In this document: piece by piece, positions 1-8,476 of the stretch | Position numbering within the stretch: position 1 is the first letter of the stretch | Layout: every line of letters begins with the position of its first letter | Assembly: GCA_006738865.1 (NCBI GenBank) | Contig: AP019701.1 | Location: forward strand, 1,298,001 to 1,362,000 | Length of the DNA stretch: 64,000 bases | Direction of reading: 5' to 3' | DNA from: Allostella sp. ATCC 35155 | Lineage (GTDB): Bacteria; Pseudomonadota; Alphaproteobacteria; ATCC43930; Allostellaceae | The notes under the pieces: generated by a model | Databases searched by the model: none | What the model was told of the DNA's origin: nothing | Seen by the model: the letters and a program-made list of their open reading frames with translations, nothing else | Program-made: the position numbers and the translations under genes

Positions 1-1055
1 CGGCGCAGCGCGTTGGAATCGCGCTGGAAGTGCGGGTGGACGAAGCGGGCCATCAGCTCGTAGCTGCGCTGGGTTGCCGGCCAGTCCGCCCAGTTGTGGG
101 CCAGCAGCAGCACTGCGCCGAAGCCGCCGTTCGACCCGGTCCACAGCCGCTCGAAATGGCGGATGCAGTCGTCGGGCGTGCCGATGCAGGCGATGCCCTC
201 GTTCGTCAGGTAGTCGAGCGGATCGGTGATGCCCGGCGGAATGATCGGGAAGGTCGCGACGTCGGTGAAGTACTTGCAGTACTGCTCCAGGCCGAAGGCG
301 ACGTCGCGCCTTGCCTGTTCGCGCGTCTCCGCGACATGGGCAAAGGTGACGATGCGCCACTTGCGGCGATCGGCGACGTGGCCGTTCTGCTCGGCGTTCT
401 GGGTGTAGATGGACCAGTTGTTGGCGTGCGCCTTCAGCGCGTCGTCCGAGGTGCCGCCGATCGACAGCATCCCGATCCCGTGGCGGCCCGAGGCGACCGC
501 GCCGACCGGTGAGCGGGCGCAGGCGACCGCCATCTCCATCATCGGCTGGGTGTAGGAGGGCAGCTGCACCTGCGCGGCGTTGAGATCGAACCAGTCGGTC
601 TTCTTCGTGACCGACCGGCCCTGCATCAGCTCCATCAGCACGTCCAGCGCCTCGTTCATGCGCGGTCGCTGCGCGGCGGCGTCGATGCCGAGCTTGGCCG
701 CGTCATGAACCAGCGCCCCCGGGCCGACCCCGAACATCGCCCGCCCACGCGTCATATGGTCGAGCTGGACCATCCGGCTCGCAAGGGTGAAGGGGTTGTG
801 ATAGGGCAGCGAGACGACGCCGGTGCCGAGCCGGATGTGCTTCGTGCGCTCGGCCGCCGCGGCGATGAACATCTCCGGGCAGGCGATGATCTCGAAGCCG
901 CCCGAGTGATGCTCGCCGACCCAGGCCTCGTGATAGTTCAGCCGGTCGAGATGGACCAGCAGGTCCATGTCGCGCTCCATCGCCAGCGTCGGGTTCTCGC
1001 CCAGCGCGTGAAAAGGGGCGAGGAAGATGCCGGTGCGGAGATAGCGGTCGTCCAT
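1..1055 (-). CDS. LLM-class flavin-dependent oxidoreductase, limonene monooxygenase-like (3' end cut by window edge)
   Basis: The open frame begins at an ATG at 1053-1055 and runs off the left edge, so about 351 residues are visible and the C-terminus is missing. The translation starts MDDRYLRTGIFLAPFH and contains WVGEHHSGGFE and the GTGVVSLPYHNPF segment typical of bacterial luciferase-like (LLM) monooxygenases of the limonene 1,2-monooxygenase type. These use reduced flavin supplied by a separate reductase to oxygenate organic substrates; the substrate cannot be told from sequence. It is cytoplasmic. It lies just downstream of, and on the same strand as, the GNAT and GMC genes, so co-transcription is possible. 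The family assignment is firm, the substrate is not. Confidence 0.85.
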   Translation of the reverse strand, partial: MDDRYLRTGIFLAPFHALGENPTLAMERDMDLLVHLDRLNYHEAWVGEHHSGGFEIIACPEMFIAAAAERTKHIRLGTGVVSLPYHNPFTLASRMVQLDHMTRGRAMFGVGPGALVHDAAKLGIDAAAQRPRMNEALDVLMELMQGRSVTKKTDWFDLNAAQVQLPSYTQPMMEMAVACARSPVGAVASGRHGIGMLSIGGTSDDALKAHANNWSIYTQNAEQNGHVADRRKWRIVTFAHVAETREQARRDVAFGLEQYCKYFTDVATFPIIPPGITDPLDYLTNEGIACIGTPDDCIRHFERLWTGSNGGFGAVLLLAHNWADWPATQRSYELMARFVHPHFQRDSNALR

Positions 1056-1117
1056 GGCCTCGGGCTCTCGGCGATCGTTGGGGATGACGGCAGCTTAGGC
1101 ACGAGTGGCGACGACGC

Positions 1118-1654
1118 TCAACCGGGCTTGCCGCCCGATCGCAGGGTTCGCACGAACCGCACCCGGTCCGAACTGCCGCGTCGCCCGGGCTGCTCCAGCC
1201 GCCAGCGTTCGGCAATGCGGAAGCCGCAGCGCCGCAGCACCGCACAGGATGCGGCATTCTCGGTATCGACGACCGCGAACAGCGTGCAGTCCGGCTCGCG
1301 CGGACCGAGCCAGTCGACGAGGCCCGTCAACGCCTCGGCCATGTAGCCGTGCCGCCGGGCGTCCGGATGCAGCCAGTAGCCGACTTCCCGGCCTTCCCCC
1401 GCGCGCTCGATGGTGAGCAGGCCGAGCAGGCGGTCGTCCCCGGCGGCTGCGACCGTCCAGCGCTCCGGGAGGGGTCGCGGCGGCTGCAGCAGGAATGCGC
1501 GCGCATCGGCCTCCGCATAGGGAAACGGTGTCCGCTGCAGCCACTGCGCGACGGACCAGTCGCCCAGCGCCTCGACCGTGCGCCGGACGTCAGCCGCGAG
1601 GGGCGGGCGCAGCTGCAGCCGCGCCGTCCGCAGGACCGCCGGGCGGCCGCTCAC
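1118..1654 (-). CDS. GNAT family N-acetyltransferase (RimJ/RimL-like)
   Basis: This encodes 178 residues starting at GTG (1652-1654), whose GTGA overlaps the stop of the upstream GMC oxidoreductase and implies translational coupling. The translation begins VSGRPAVLRTARLQLRP, the usual opening of RimJ/RimL-type acetyltransferases. It continues through GYWLHPDARRHGYMAEAL, the acetyl-CoA pyrophosphate-binding loop of motif A, and ends with NAASCAVLRRCGF, the conserved C-terminal helix of the fold. It should transfer an acetyl group from acetyl-CoA to an amine or a protein N-terminus; the acceptor is unknown. Length is normal for the family. Confidence 0.85.
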   Translation of the reverse strand: MSGRPAVLRTARLQLRPPLAADVRRTVEALGDWSVAQWLQRTPFPYAEADARAFLLQPPRPLPERWTVAAAGDDRLLGLLTIERAGEGREVGYWLHPDARRHGYMAEALTGLVDWLGPREPDCTLFAVVDTENAASCAVLRRCGFRIAERWRLEQPGRRGSSDRVRFVRTLRSGGKPG

Positions 1655-3306
1655 CCCGCCTCGGCCAGCGGCACCGCTTCGGGCGGGGCGCGGCCGAGGA
1701 TGAGGTCGGAGCCCTTCTCGCCGATCATCAGGGTCGAGGCGTTGAGGTTGGCGGACGGCATGGTCGGCATGATCGAGGCGTCGACGACGCGCAGCCCCTC
1801 GAGGCCATGCACCCGGAGCTGGTCGTCGACGACCGCGCTCGGGTCGCTCGCCGGGCCCATGCGGCAGGTGCCCATGAGGTGGAAGGTGGTGGTGCCGCGC
1901 TGGCGCGCGAAGTCGAGCAGCTCGTCGTCGCTCTGCGCCGGCTCGCCCGGATACTCCTCGCGCTCGAAGTAGGGGGCGAGCGGGGCGGTGCGCAAGAGGC
2001 GCCGCCCGAGCCGGATACCGCCGAGCAGCACCCGCCGGTCCATCTCGTGGGCGAGGTAGTTCGGCTGGATCTCCGGCGGGGCGAGCGGGTCGGCGCTGCG
2101 GGCGCGCACCCAGCCCGTGCTCTCCGGCCGTTGCTGCCAGGCGGCGACCGTCATGCCGGGGAAGTCGTCGAGCTGGGACTGGACGCCTTCCTTGTAGCTG
2201 GCCGGGGTGAAGGTCATCTGCAGGTCGTTCGTCTGCAGCGCCTCGTGCGACTTCCAGAAGCAGTGCACGACGGTCGGGCTGAGGCTGAGGATACCCTTGC
2301 GGGTGACCATCCACTTGGCGATCTCCGCCGCCAGCCGGACGCCGCGGGCGCGCTCGTTGATCGTGTCGATGCCGCGGACGCGGCCGACCATGCGCGGCGC
2401 GTAATGGTCGCGCAGGTTTTCGCCGACGCCCGCCAGCGCGTGCTGCACGGGCACGCCGAGCCGGCCGAGCAGGTCCGCCGGGCCGATGCCGGACACCTGG
2501 AGAAGCTGCGGCGAGTTGACGACGCCGCCGGCCAGGATGACCTCCTTGTTCGCCCGCAACTCGACCTCCCGCCCGCCGCGGCCGCCGGCCATGTAGCGGA
2601 TGCCGACCGCGCGCCGGCCCTCCAGCAGGATCTGCGTCGCATGGGCGTGGGTGCGGATCGTCAGGTTGGCGCGGCCGGCCGCCGGATGCAGGAAGGCGCG
2701 CGCGGCGCTGACGCGGCGCCCGTTGTGGATGGCGCGCTGGAAATAGCCGACGCCGTCCTGGCTCGCGCCGTTGTAGTCGCGGTTGCGCGGGATGCCGATC
2801 GAGACGGCGCCCTCGATGAACGCCGCGCACAGCGGGTGGTGCCAGTCGGGATCGGTCACCACGATGCCGCCGTCGCGGCCGCGATAGGTGTCGTCGGAAT
2901 CCCCGACGCGCCGCTCGCTGCGCCGGAAATAGGGCAGGATGTCGGCATAGCCCCAGCCGCGGTTGCCGCGCTGAGCCCAGCCGTCGAAATCGAGCCGCTG
3001 GCCGCGATTGTAGATGTGGCCGTTGATGGCGCTCGACCCGCCCAGCGTCTTGCCGCGGGCGGCGAGGATGCTGCGCCCGTTGGTCCAGTGACTGGGCTCG
3101 GTCTTGTAGAGCCAGTTCACGCTGGGATCGACCAGCGTCTTCATGAAGCCGGCCGGGATGTGCAGCATCGGGTTCCAGTCGCGTCCGCCCGCCTCCAGGA
3201 TGCAGACGCTGTGCTTGCCGTCGGCCGTCAGCCGGTTGGCGAGGACGCAGCCGGCCGTACCGGCGCCGACGATGATGTAGTCGAAGCGGTCGGTCACGGC
3301 CGGCAA
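1651..3306 (-). CDS. GMC family oxidoreductase (choline dehydrogenase-like)
   Basis: A 551-residue FAD-dependent alcohol dehydrogenase/oxidase of the glucose-methanol-choline family. The N-terminal Rossmann motif GAGTAG is at residues 14-19, the GMC signature ARGKTLGGSSAINGH at about 82-96, and the C-terminal active-site segments FHLMGTCRMG and NLNASTLMIGEKG are present. Length matches choline dehydrogenases (about 550). It lacks a signal peptide, so it is probably cytoplasmic or loosely membrane-associated. No betaine-aldehyde dehydrogenase or BetI lies nearby, so choline is not supported as the substrate; a polyethylene glycol or other primary alcohol is equally possible. Its stop overlaps the start of the GNAT gene. 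Confidence 0.88.
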   Translation of the reverse strand: MPAVTDRFDYIIVGAGTAGCVLANRLTADGKHSVCILEAGGRDWNPMLHIPAGFMKTLVDPSVNWLYKTEPSHWTNGRSILAARGKTLGGSSAINGHIYNRGQRLDFDGWAQRGNRGWGYADILPYFRRSERRVGDSDDTYRGRDGGIVVTDPDWHHPLCAAFIEGAVSIGIPRNRDYNGASQDGVGYFQRAIHNGRRVSAARAFLHPAAGRANLTIRTHAHATQILLEGRRAVGIRYMAGGRGGREVELRANKEVILAGGVVNSPQLLQVSGIGPADLLGRLGVPVQHALAGVGENLRDHYAPRMVGRVRGIDTINERARGVRLAAEIAKWMVTRKGILSLSPTVVHCFWKSHEALQTNDLQMTFTPASYKEGVQSQLDDFPGMTVAAWQQRPESTGWVRARSADPLAPPEIQPNYLAHEMDRRVLLGGIRLGRRLLRTAPLAPYFEREEYPGEPAQSDDELLDFARQRGTTTFHLMGTCRMGPASDPSAVVDDQLRVHGLEGLRVVDASIMPTMPSANLNASTLMIGEKGSDLILGRAPPEAVPLAEAG

Positions 3307-3313
3307 ACTCCCG

Positions 3314-3511
3314 TTACTTGCACTTGGCGAGGCACTGCCCCGCCTTGCCGCCGCACTGGCTCTTGTTGCCCGTCCGCTTGAGACAGGCCTGTTCTTCCGA
3401 GATGCACTTCTCCCGGCATTGCGCCTGGGCCGCCGCCGGCTGCGGGGCCGCCGCCAGAAGCACGCCGGCAGCGATCGCCAGGACGCCCGTCATCGCCTTG
3501 ATGCGAAGCAT
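3314..3511 (-). CDS. small secreted cysteine-rich protein, twin CX3C
   Basis: A 65-residue protein starting at ATG 3509-3511 behind a strong GGGAGGAAA ribosome site; longer upstream in-frame starts lack this. Residues 1-30 form a signal peptide (KAMTGVLAIAAGVLLAAA, then an AAAQA cleavage region). The mature part of about 35 residues has six cysteines at 32, 36, 43, 53, 60 and 64, spaced C-X3-C-X6-C-X9-C-X6-C-X3-C, a symmetric pattern that would suit a disulfide-stapled helical hairpin in the periplasm. I do not recognise a named family. It sits between the GMC gene (same strand, 7 bp downstream) and a divergent dehydrogenase. Confidence 0.7.
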   Translation of the reverse strand: MLRIKAMTGVLAIAAGVLLAAAPQPAAAQAQCREKCISEEQACLKRTGNKSQCGGKAGQCLAKCK

Positions 3512-3614
3512 GATTTTCCTCCCGTGCCCCCGGACGCGGGAGCATGAGACGAGACTACTGCCGGGCGCGGCGGCCGGCCAAGCGCGGATCGCGGCATGGA
3601 CCGGTGCCGGCGAT

Positions 3615-3643
3615 TTGAACTGTGCGCGCTGCGTCTCTAGGGT
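3615..3643 (+). promoter_or_regulatory. candidate sigma-70 promoter for the Gfo/Idh/MocA gene
   Basis: TTGAAC at 3615-3620 and TAGGGT at 3638-3643 are separated by 17 bp and lie about 40 bp upstream of the ATG at 3684. The -35 element is good and the -10 is weak, which is common in GC-rich alphaproteobacteria. Prediction only. Confidence 0.3.
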
Positions 3644-3683
3644 GGCCGCCCACGCGCGACAAGGGCGGCAGGAGGGGGACGGC

Positions 3684-4658
3684 ATGACGGCGATCCGGCT
3701 CGGGTTCATCGGCTTCGGCATCATGGGAGAGCGGCTGCTGCGGGCGGCCGTGGCGCACGATCCGGGCGTGCTGGCGCCCTCCGGCGTCTGGGATCCCTCG
3801 CCGGTCGCCATGGCACGTCTGGCCGACGCCTTTCCGGCGGTGCGGCGGTTCGCCGACCGTGCCGCGGTGCTGGCCGAGTCGGACTGCGTCTACGTCGCCT
3901 CGCCGCCGGCCAGCCATCTCGACCATGCCGCGGCGATCCTCGATGCCGGCAAGGCGGCCTTCCTGGAGAAGCCGCTGTCGGTCGATGACGCGGCGGCCGG
4001 CCGCTACGTCGGCACGCTGGCCGCCCTGTCGGGCCGGGCGGCGGTCAACTTTCCCTTCGCCTCCTCGCTCGCCGTCGCGCAGATCGCGGAATGGATCGCC
4101 GACGGGGCCGTCGGCCGGCCGGACCGGCTCACCATCGAGGTCGGGTTCCGCATCTGGCCGCGCCCATGGCAGGCCGACGCGGCCGGCTGGCTGTCGCGGC
4201 GCGCAGAGGGCGGCTTCACGCGCGAGGTCGTGTCGCACTTCCTCTTCCTCGCGCGCCGCCGGCTGGGGCCGCTGACCCTGCTCGGCCATAGCGTCGAGTA
4301 TCCCGGGGGTGACGGCTCGGAAATGGCGATCACGGCCAGCCTCAAGGCCGGGGCCGTACCCGTCCGCCTCGGCGGCGGCGTGGGCACGACCGACAAGGAC
4401 GACCACAATCTCTGGACGCTGGAAGGGGAGGCGGGGGCGGTGCGCCTGCGCGACTGGTCGATCGCCGAGCGGCGCGAGGCCGACGGCAGCTGGCGCGAGG
4501 CGGCCGACGCCATGCCGAACGAGCGGGCGCGCCCGCTCGTCCTGGCGCGCCAGCTCGATGCCGTGGCCGCCATGACCCGCGGTGCGGCCCACCCGCTGGC
4601 GACGCCGACCGAGGCGCTCGACGTCCAGCGGGTGGTCGAGCGGATCCTCGCCGGCTGA
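3684..4658 (+). CDS. Gfo/Idh/MocA family oxidoreductase
   Basis: A 324-residue NAD(P)-dependent dehydrogenase. The Rossmann loop GFIGFGIMGERLL occupies residues 7-19, and the family hallmark EKPLSV (catalytic lysine of the EKP motif) lies at 95-100. The C-terminal half is the usual alpha/beta substrate domain. The start at 3684 follows GGAGGGGG, which sets it apart from an upstream in-frame extension. Relatives oxidise or reduce sugars, inositols or similar polyols; the substrate is not predictable here because no sugar operon surrounds it. It stands alone, divergent from the Cys-rich peptide and convergent with the molybdenum hydroxylase gene, whose stop is 6 bp away. Confidence 0.85.
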   Translation: MTAIRLGFIGFGIMGERLLRAAVAHDPGVLAPSGVWDPSPVAMARLADAFPAVRRFADRAAVLAESDCVYVASPPASHLDHAAAILDAGKAAFLEKPLSVDDAAAGRYVGTLAALSGRAAVNFPFASSLAVAQIAEWIADGAVGRPDRLTIEVGFRIWPRPWQADAAGWLSRRAEGGFTREVVSHFLFLARRRLGPLTLLGHSVEYPGGDGSEMAITASLKAGAVPVRLGGGVGTTDKDDHNLWTLEGEAGAVRLRDWSIAERREADGSWREAADAMPNERARPLVLARQLDAVAAMTRGAAHPLATPTEALDVQRVVERILAG

Positions 4659-4664
4659 GCGGGC

Positions 4665-6995
4665 TCAGGCGGCCTCGGCCGCCTGCAGCACCTGCCAGAC
4701 CCGGGACGGCGTCGCCGGCATGTCGATGTGCGCGACGCCCGCCTGGGACAGCGCGTCGACGACGGCGTTCATGACGCTGCCGAGCGCGCCGGCGCAGCCC
4801 GCCTCGCCGCAGCCCTTGGTGCCGAGCGGATTGGTCTTCGCCGGCACCGGATGGCTGTGGAAGCCGATCAGCGGCACGTCCGGCGCGCGCGGGATCGCAT
4901 AGTCCATGTAGGAGCCGGTCAGCAGCTGCCCGGACTCGTCATAGACGACCCGCTCCATCAGCGCCTGCCCGATGCCCTGGGCGACGCCGCCATGCACCTG
5001 GCCCTCGACCAGCAGCGGGTTGACGATCGTGCCGAAATCGTTGACCGAGGCGTAGCGGTCGATGGCGACGGTGCCGGTCTCCGGGTCGATCTCGACCTCC
5101 ACGACATGGCAGCCGTTGGGATAGGCCGACGGCGCGCCGGCGCTGACATGGCTGACGTCGAGCGTGTCCGGCACGCCTTCCGGCTTGACCGGCATCGCAC
5201 GCAGGCGCTCGGCCAGCTCCATGATGCCGATGGCGCGGTCGGTGCCGGCGATCACGAAGCGCCCGCCCGCGAACTCGATGTCCGCCTCGGCCGCCTCCAG
5301 GATGTGGGCGGCGGCGGCGCGGCCCTTGTCGACGACCTGGATGCTCGCCTCGTGGATCGCCTGGCCGCTGTTGGTGACCGAGCGCGAGCCGCCGGTGCCG
5401 CCGCCGGCCTGCATCTCGTCACTGTCGCCCTGCAGCAGGCGGACGCGCTCGAACGGCACGCCCAGCCGGTCGGCGAGGATCTGCGCGAAGGGCGTGGCGT
5501 GGCCCTGGCCGTAGTCGAGGGTGCCGGTGATGATGGTCACGGCGCCGTCCGCCTCGAAGCGGATGCCGCCCATCTCCTTGTTGGCGGGGGCGGTCACTTC
5601 GAGGTAGCAGCCGATGCCGCGGCCGCGCAGCTTGCCGGCGGCGTTGCTGGCGGCACGGCGCGTGTCGAAGCCGGCCCAGTCCGCCGCCTTCAGCGCCTCG
5701 TCGAGGATCGCCGGGAAGTCGCCGCTGTCGTAGTGCATGCCCGAGGACGCGACATAGGGGATCTGCTCGGGCTGGATCATGTTGCGCCGCCGCAGCTCGA
5801 CCCGGTCGATCCCCATCTCGACCGCGGCGCGCTCGATCAGGCGCTCCATGAAGTAGTTGCCCTCGGGCCGGCCGGCGCCGCGATAGGCGCTGACCGGCGT
5901 CGTGTTGGTCAGCACGCAGAGCGTGGACACCTCGAGCAGCGGCGTCGCATAGACGCTGGGCACGTTCTTGACGATGTTGAGCGTCGGCATCAGCGCGCCG
6001 ACCGCCGACAGATGGCCGCCCATGTCGCCGTAGTTGCGCACGCGCACCGCGAGGAAGCGGCCGTCCCGGTCCAGCGCCAGCTCGCAATGGGCGACGTGAT
6101 CGCGGCCGTGATGGTCGGAGAGGAAGCTGCCGGAGCGTTCGTCGGTCCACTTGACCGGGATGCCGAGTTCCTTCGCGGCATGGAGGATCGCGACATATTC
6201 GGGATAGGCGGCGGCCTTCATGCCGAAGGAGCCGCCGACATTGCCGGTCAGCACATGGACCTGGGCCGGCGGCACGCCGAGGATGTCGGCCATCGCCCCG
6301 CGCAGGCCGAACACGCCCTGGCAGCCGACGCGCAGCACCCAGCGCCCGTCCTCGATCGCGCCGATCGCCGATCGCGGCTCCATCGCCGACACGATGACGC
6401 GCTGGCTGACCAGCCGCATCGATACCGTGTGGTAGGCGGATGCGAAGGCGGCCGCCGTCTTCTCGCGATCGCCATAGTGATAGTCGAGCACGACGTTGCC
6501 GGGCACGTCGTCATAGAGCTGCGGCGCGCCCTCGGCGGCGCCGGACTCCGCATCCGTCACGGCGGGCAGCGGATCGACGTCGACGGCCACCAGCTCGGCG
6601 GCGTCGCGCGCTTCGGCCAGTGTCCGCGCGACCACGACCGCGACGGGGTCGCCGACCCAGCGCACCCGGTCGACGGCGAGCGCCGGCCGCCTGGGCTTGA
6701 GCATCGGGGTGCCGTCGCCGTTGGTCAGGGGCACGACGCATTTCAGCGGGCCGTAGCCGGCCGCTTCCAGGTCGGCGCCGGTCCAGGCGCCGAGCACGCC
6801 GGGCGCCGCGCGGGCGGCCTCGAGGTCGATCCCCTTGAGCAGGCCGTGGGCCACCGGGCTGCGGACGATCCAGGCATGGGCCTGATCCGGCAGGTTGATG
6901 TCGTCGGTATAGCGGCCCTGGCCCTGGACCAGGACCGGATCCTCGGCGCGCGGGACGGGCTGGCCGATGCCGAACTTCTGAAGCGACGCGTCCAT
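4665..6995 (-). CDS. xanthine dehydrogenase family molybdopterin-binding (CoxL-like, form II) large subunit, orphan
   Basis: A 776-residue molybdenum hydroxylase catalytic subunit. It has the N-terminal a/b hammerhead (YTDDINLPDQAHA), the motif AYRGAGRPE typical of form II CoxL or aldehyde-oxidase-like enzymes rather than the AYRCSFR of true CO dehydrogenase, and the catalytic glutamate segment GTKGCGEAG near the C-terminus. Such enzymes hydroxylate an aldehyde or N-heterocycle using Mo-molybdopterin cytosine dinucleotide. The FAD-binding and [2Fe-2S] subunits that normally accompany it are not encoded next to it, so it must use partners encoded elsewhere. A sigma-54 promoter lies upstream, followed by an NtrC-type regulator and kinase on the same strand, suggesting inducible expression. 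Confidence 0.9.
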   Translation of the reverse strand: MDASLQKFGIGQPVPRAEDPVLVQGQGRYTDDINLPDQAHAWIVRSPVAHGLLKGIDLEAARAAPGVLGAWTGADLEAAGYGPLKCVVPLTNGDGTPMLKPRRPALAVDRVRWVGDPVAVVVARTLAEARDAAELVAVDVDPLPAVTDAESGAAEGAPQLYDDVPGNVVLDYHYGDREKTAAAFASAYHTVSMRLVSQRVIVSAMEPRSAIGAIEDGRWVLRVGCQGVFGLRGAMADILGVPPAQVHVLTGNVGGSFGMKAAAYPEYVAILHAAKELGIPVKWTDERSGSFLSDHHGRDHVAHCELALDRDGRFLAVRVRNYGDMGGHLSAVGALMPTLNIVKNVPSVYATPLLEVSTLCVLTNTTPVSAYRGAGRPEGNYFMERLIERAAVEMGIDRVELRRRNMIQPEQIPYVASSGMHYDSGDFPAILDEALKAADWAGFDTRRAASNAAGKLRGRGIGCYLEVTAPANKEMGGIRFEADGAVTIITGTLDYGQGHATPFAQILADRLGVPFERVRLLQGDSDEMQAGGGTGGSRSVTNSGQAIHEASIQVVDKGRAAAAHILEAAEADIEFAGGRFVIAGTDRAIGIMELAERLRAMPVKPEGVPDTLDVSHVSAGAPSAYPNGCHVVEVEIDPETGTVAIDRYASVNDFGTIVNPLLVEGQVHGGVAQGIGQALMERVVYDESGQLLTGSYMDYAIPRAPDVPLIGFHSHPVPAKTNPLGTKGCGEAGCAGALGSVMNAVVDALSQAGVAHIDMPATPSRVWQVLQAAEAA

Positions 6996-7060
6996 GTCGT
7001 GGCGGGTCCCTGTCTGATGGGATTGGCGGCGGGTACGCCAACAGACAACGAGCCGGCCGG

Positions 7061-7104
7061 ATGGCGGCTCCCGTATGGCGGACCCCCGATGGAGCAGATG
7101 GCGG
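7061..7104 (-). repeat. three direct copies of ATGGCGG in the leader of the molybdenum hydroxylase gene
   Basis: ATGGCGG occurs at 7061-7067, 7075-7081 and 7098-7104 on the plus strand, with start-to-start spacings of 14 and 23 bp. They lie between the predicted sigma-54 transcription start (about 7138) and the hydroxylase start at 6995. They might be protein-binding sites or chance in GC-rich DNA. Confidence 0.3.
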
Positions 7105-7149
7105 ATTGTCGCCCAGCCGGCGGGTTCCTGGCAACCGCTCTGCTGCAAC

Positions 7150-7164
7150 GCAGCATCCGTGCCA
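7150..7164 (-). promoter_or_regulatory. sigma-54 promoter (TGGCACG-N4-CTGC) upstream of the molybdenum hydroxylase gene
   Basis: Read on the minus strand from 7164, the sequence is TGGCACG GATG CTGC. The -24 GG (7163-7162) and -12 GC (7151-7150) are exactly 10 bp apart as sigma-54 requires, and the -24 element is a perfect match. The predicted start is near 7138, giving a leader of about 143 nt to the ATG at 6995. The gene immediately upstream encodes a sigma-54 activator, which fits. A 6-bp dyad, TGCTGC-AAC-GCAGCA (7141-7155), overlaps the -12 region. Confidence 0.75.
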
Positions 7165-7174
7165 TGACACCGGG

Positions 7175-8476
7175 TCAGAGACCCAGATCCTGCATCCGCT
7201 TCCACAGGGTGGTGCGCGAGATGCCGAGCAGCCGCGCCGCCTCGCTGCGGTTGCCGCCCGCCTGGCGCAGGGCATCGGCGATGCGGGCGCGCGACGCGTC
7301 GTCGACCGCCGAGCGCAGGTCGGCCGGACCGGTCGCCGCGGCCGGCGCCGTGCGATCGGGAAAAAGGTCGTCCGGGCCGAGCTCGGCCGCTTCGGCCAGC
7401 GCGGCGGCGCGCTCGATGCGGTTGCGCAGTTCGCGCACGTTGCCGGGCCAGGCATGGGTCGAGAGCGCGGCGATCGCCGCATCCGTCAGCCGGTGCGGCC
7501 CGAGGCCCAGCCGCGCGTCGACCGCCGCCAGCAGCCGCCGGGCGAGATGGGCGAGATCCTCGCCGCGCCCGCGCAGCGGCGGGATCGCGATCTCGATCAC
7601 CGCGATGCGGTAGAAGAGATCCTCGCGGAACCGGCCTTCCTCGACGCGGCGGCGCAGGTCGGCGTGCGTGGCGAACACGAGGCGGGCATGGAACTCCGTC
7701 TCCCGCGCCGCGCCGACCGGCCGGAAGCGCCGCTCCTCGACGAGGCGCAGCAGCTTCGCCTGCAGCGGGTCCGGCAGTTCGGCGATCTCGTCCAGGAAGA
7801 GGGTGCCGTCGCCGGCTTCGGCCGCGAGGCCGGCCTGACGCCCTCCGGCGCCGGTGAATGCCCCGCGCTCGTGGCCGAAGAGCGTGCTTTCCATGAGGTC
7901 CGGGGGAATGGCCGCACAGTTGACGGCCACGAACGGCCGGTCCGCGGCGGCCAGATTGTGCAGAAAATTGGCCGCCACCTCCTTGCCGACGCCGGTTTCG
8001 CCGGTCAGCAGGACCGGCAGGTCGGCCCGCGCGGCCTTGCGCAGCATCGCTTCGACCGCCCGCATGGCTTCCGATCGGCCGAGGCCGAAATCCTCCACCG
8101 GCGGCGGCGGTTCCACGGCGACGGCGGCGACCTCGGCGACCAGCGCGTCGACGTCGACCGGCTTGGTCAGGTAGTCGCGGGCGCCCGCCTTGACGAGGCG
8201 GACCGCCTGGGCGACGTCGGCAAAGGCGGTCATGAAGAAGATCGGGGCGGCGGCGGCTTCCGCCAGCATCCGACGGTGCACGGTCTCGCCGCTCATGTCG
8301 GGCAGGCGGATGTCGCTGATGATCGCGGCCGGCCGCCGCCGCGCCACCGCGGCGAGCGCCGCGGCGCCGGTGGTGGCGAGCTGGGGCTCGAACCCCTCCA
8401 GGCGCAGGCGCTGCGCCAGGGCGGGGCCGAGCACCGGGTCGTCCTCGACCACCAGGATCATGGGCCGGCCGCTCAT
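7175..8476 (-). CDS. sigma-54-dependent response regulator, NtrC family
   Basis: A 433-residue regulator with three domains. The receiver (about 1-120) has D12/D13, phospho-acceptor D55 and K105. The AAA+ domain (about 130-360) has Walker A GETGVGKE at 159-166 and the sigma-54 contact loop GAFTGA at 205-210. The C-terminal Fis-type helix-turn-helix is GGNRSEAARLLGISRTTLW. When phosphorylated it should bind upstream sites and drive open-complex formation by sigma-54 RNA polymerase. Its start overlaps the stop of the kinase gene (ATGA), so the two are coupled. The sigma-54 promoter of the molybdenum hydroxylase gene lies just past its stop, making that gene the likely target. Confidence 0.93.
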   Translation of the reverse strand: MSGRPMILVVEDDPVLGPALAQRLRLEGFEPQLATTGAAALAAVARRRPAAIISDIRLPDMSGETVHRRMLAEAAAAPIFFMTAFADVAQAVRLVKAGARDYLTKPVDVDALVAEVAAVAVEPPPPVEDFGLGRSEAMRAVEAMLRKAARADLPVLLTGETGVGKEVAANFLHNLAAADRPFVAVNCAAIPPDLMESTLFGHERGAFTGAGGRQAGLAAEAGDGTLFLDEIAELPDPLQAKLLRLVEERRFRPVGAARETEFHARLVFATHADLRRRVEEGRFREDLFYRIAVIEIAIPPLRGRGEDLAHLARRLLAAVDARLGLGPHRLTDAAIAALSTHAWPGNVRELRNRIERAAALAEAAELGPDDLFPDRTAPAAATGPADLRSAVDDASRARIADALRQAGGNRSEAARLLGISRTTLWKRMQDLGL

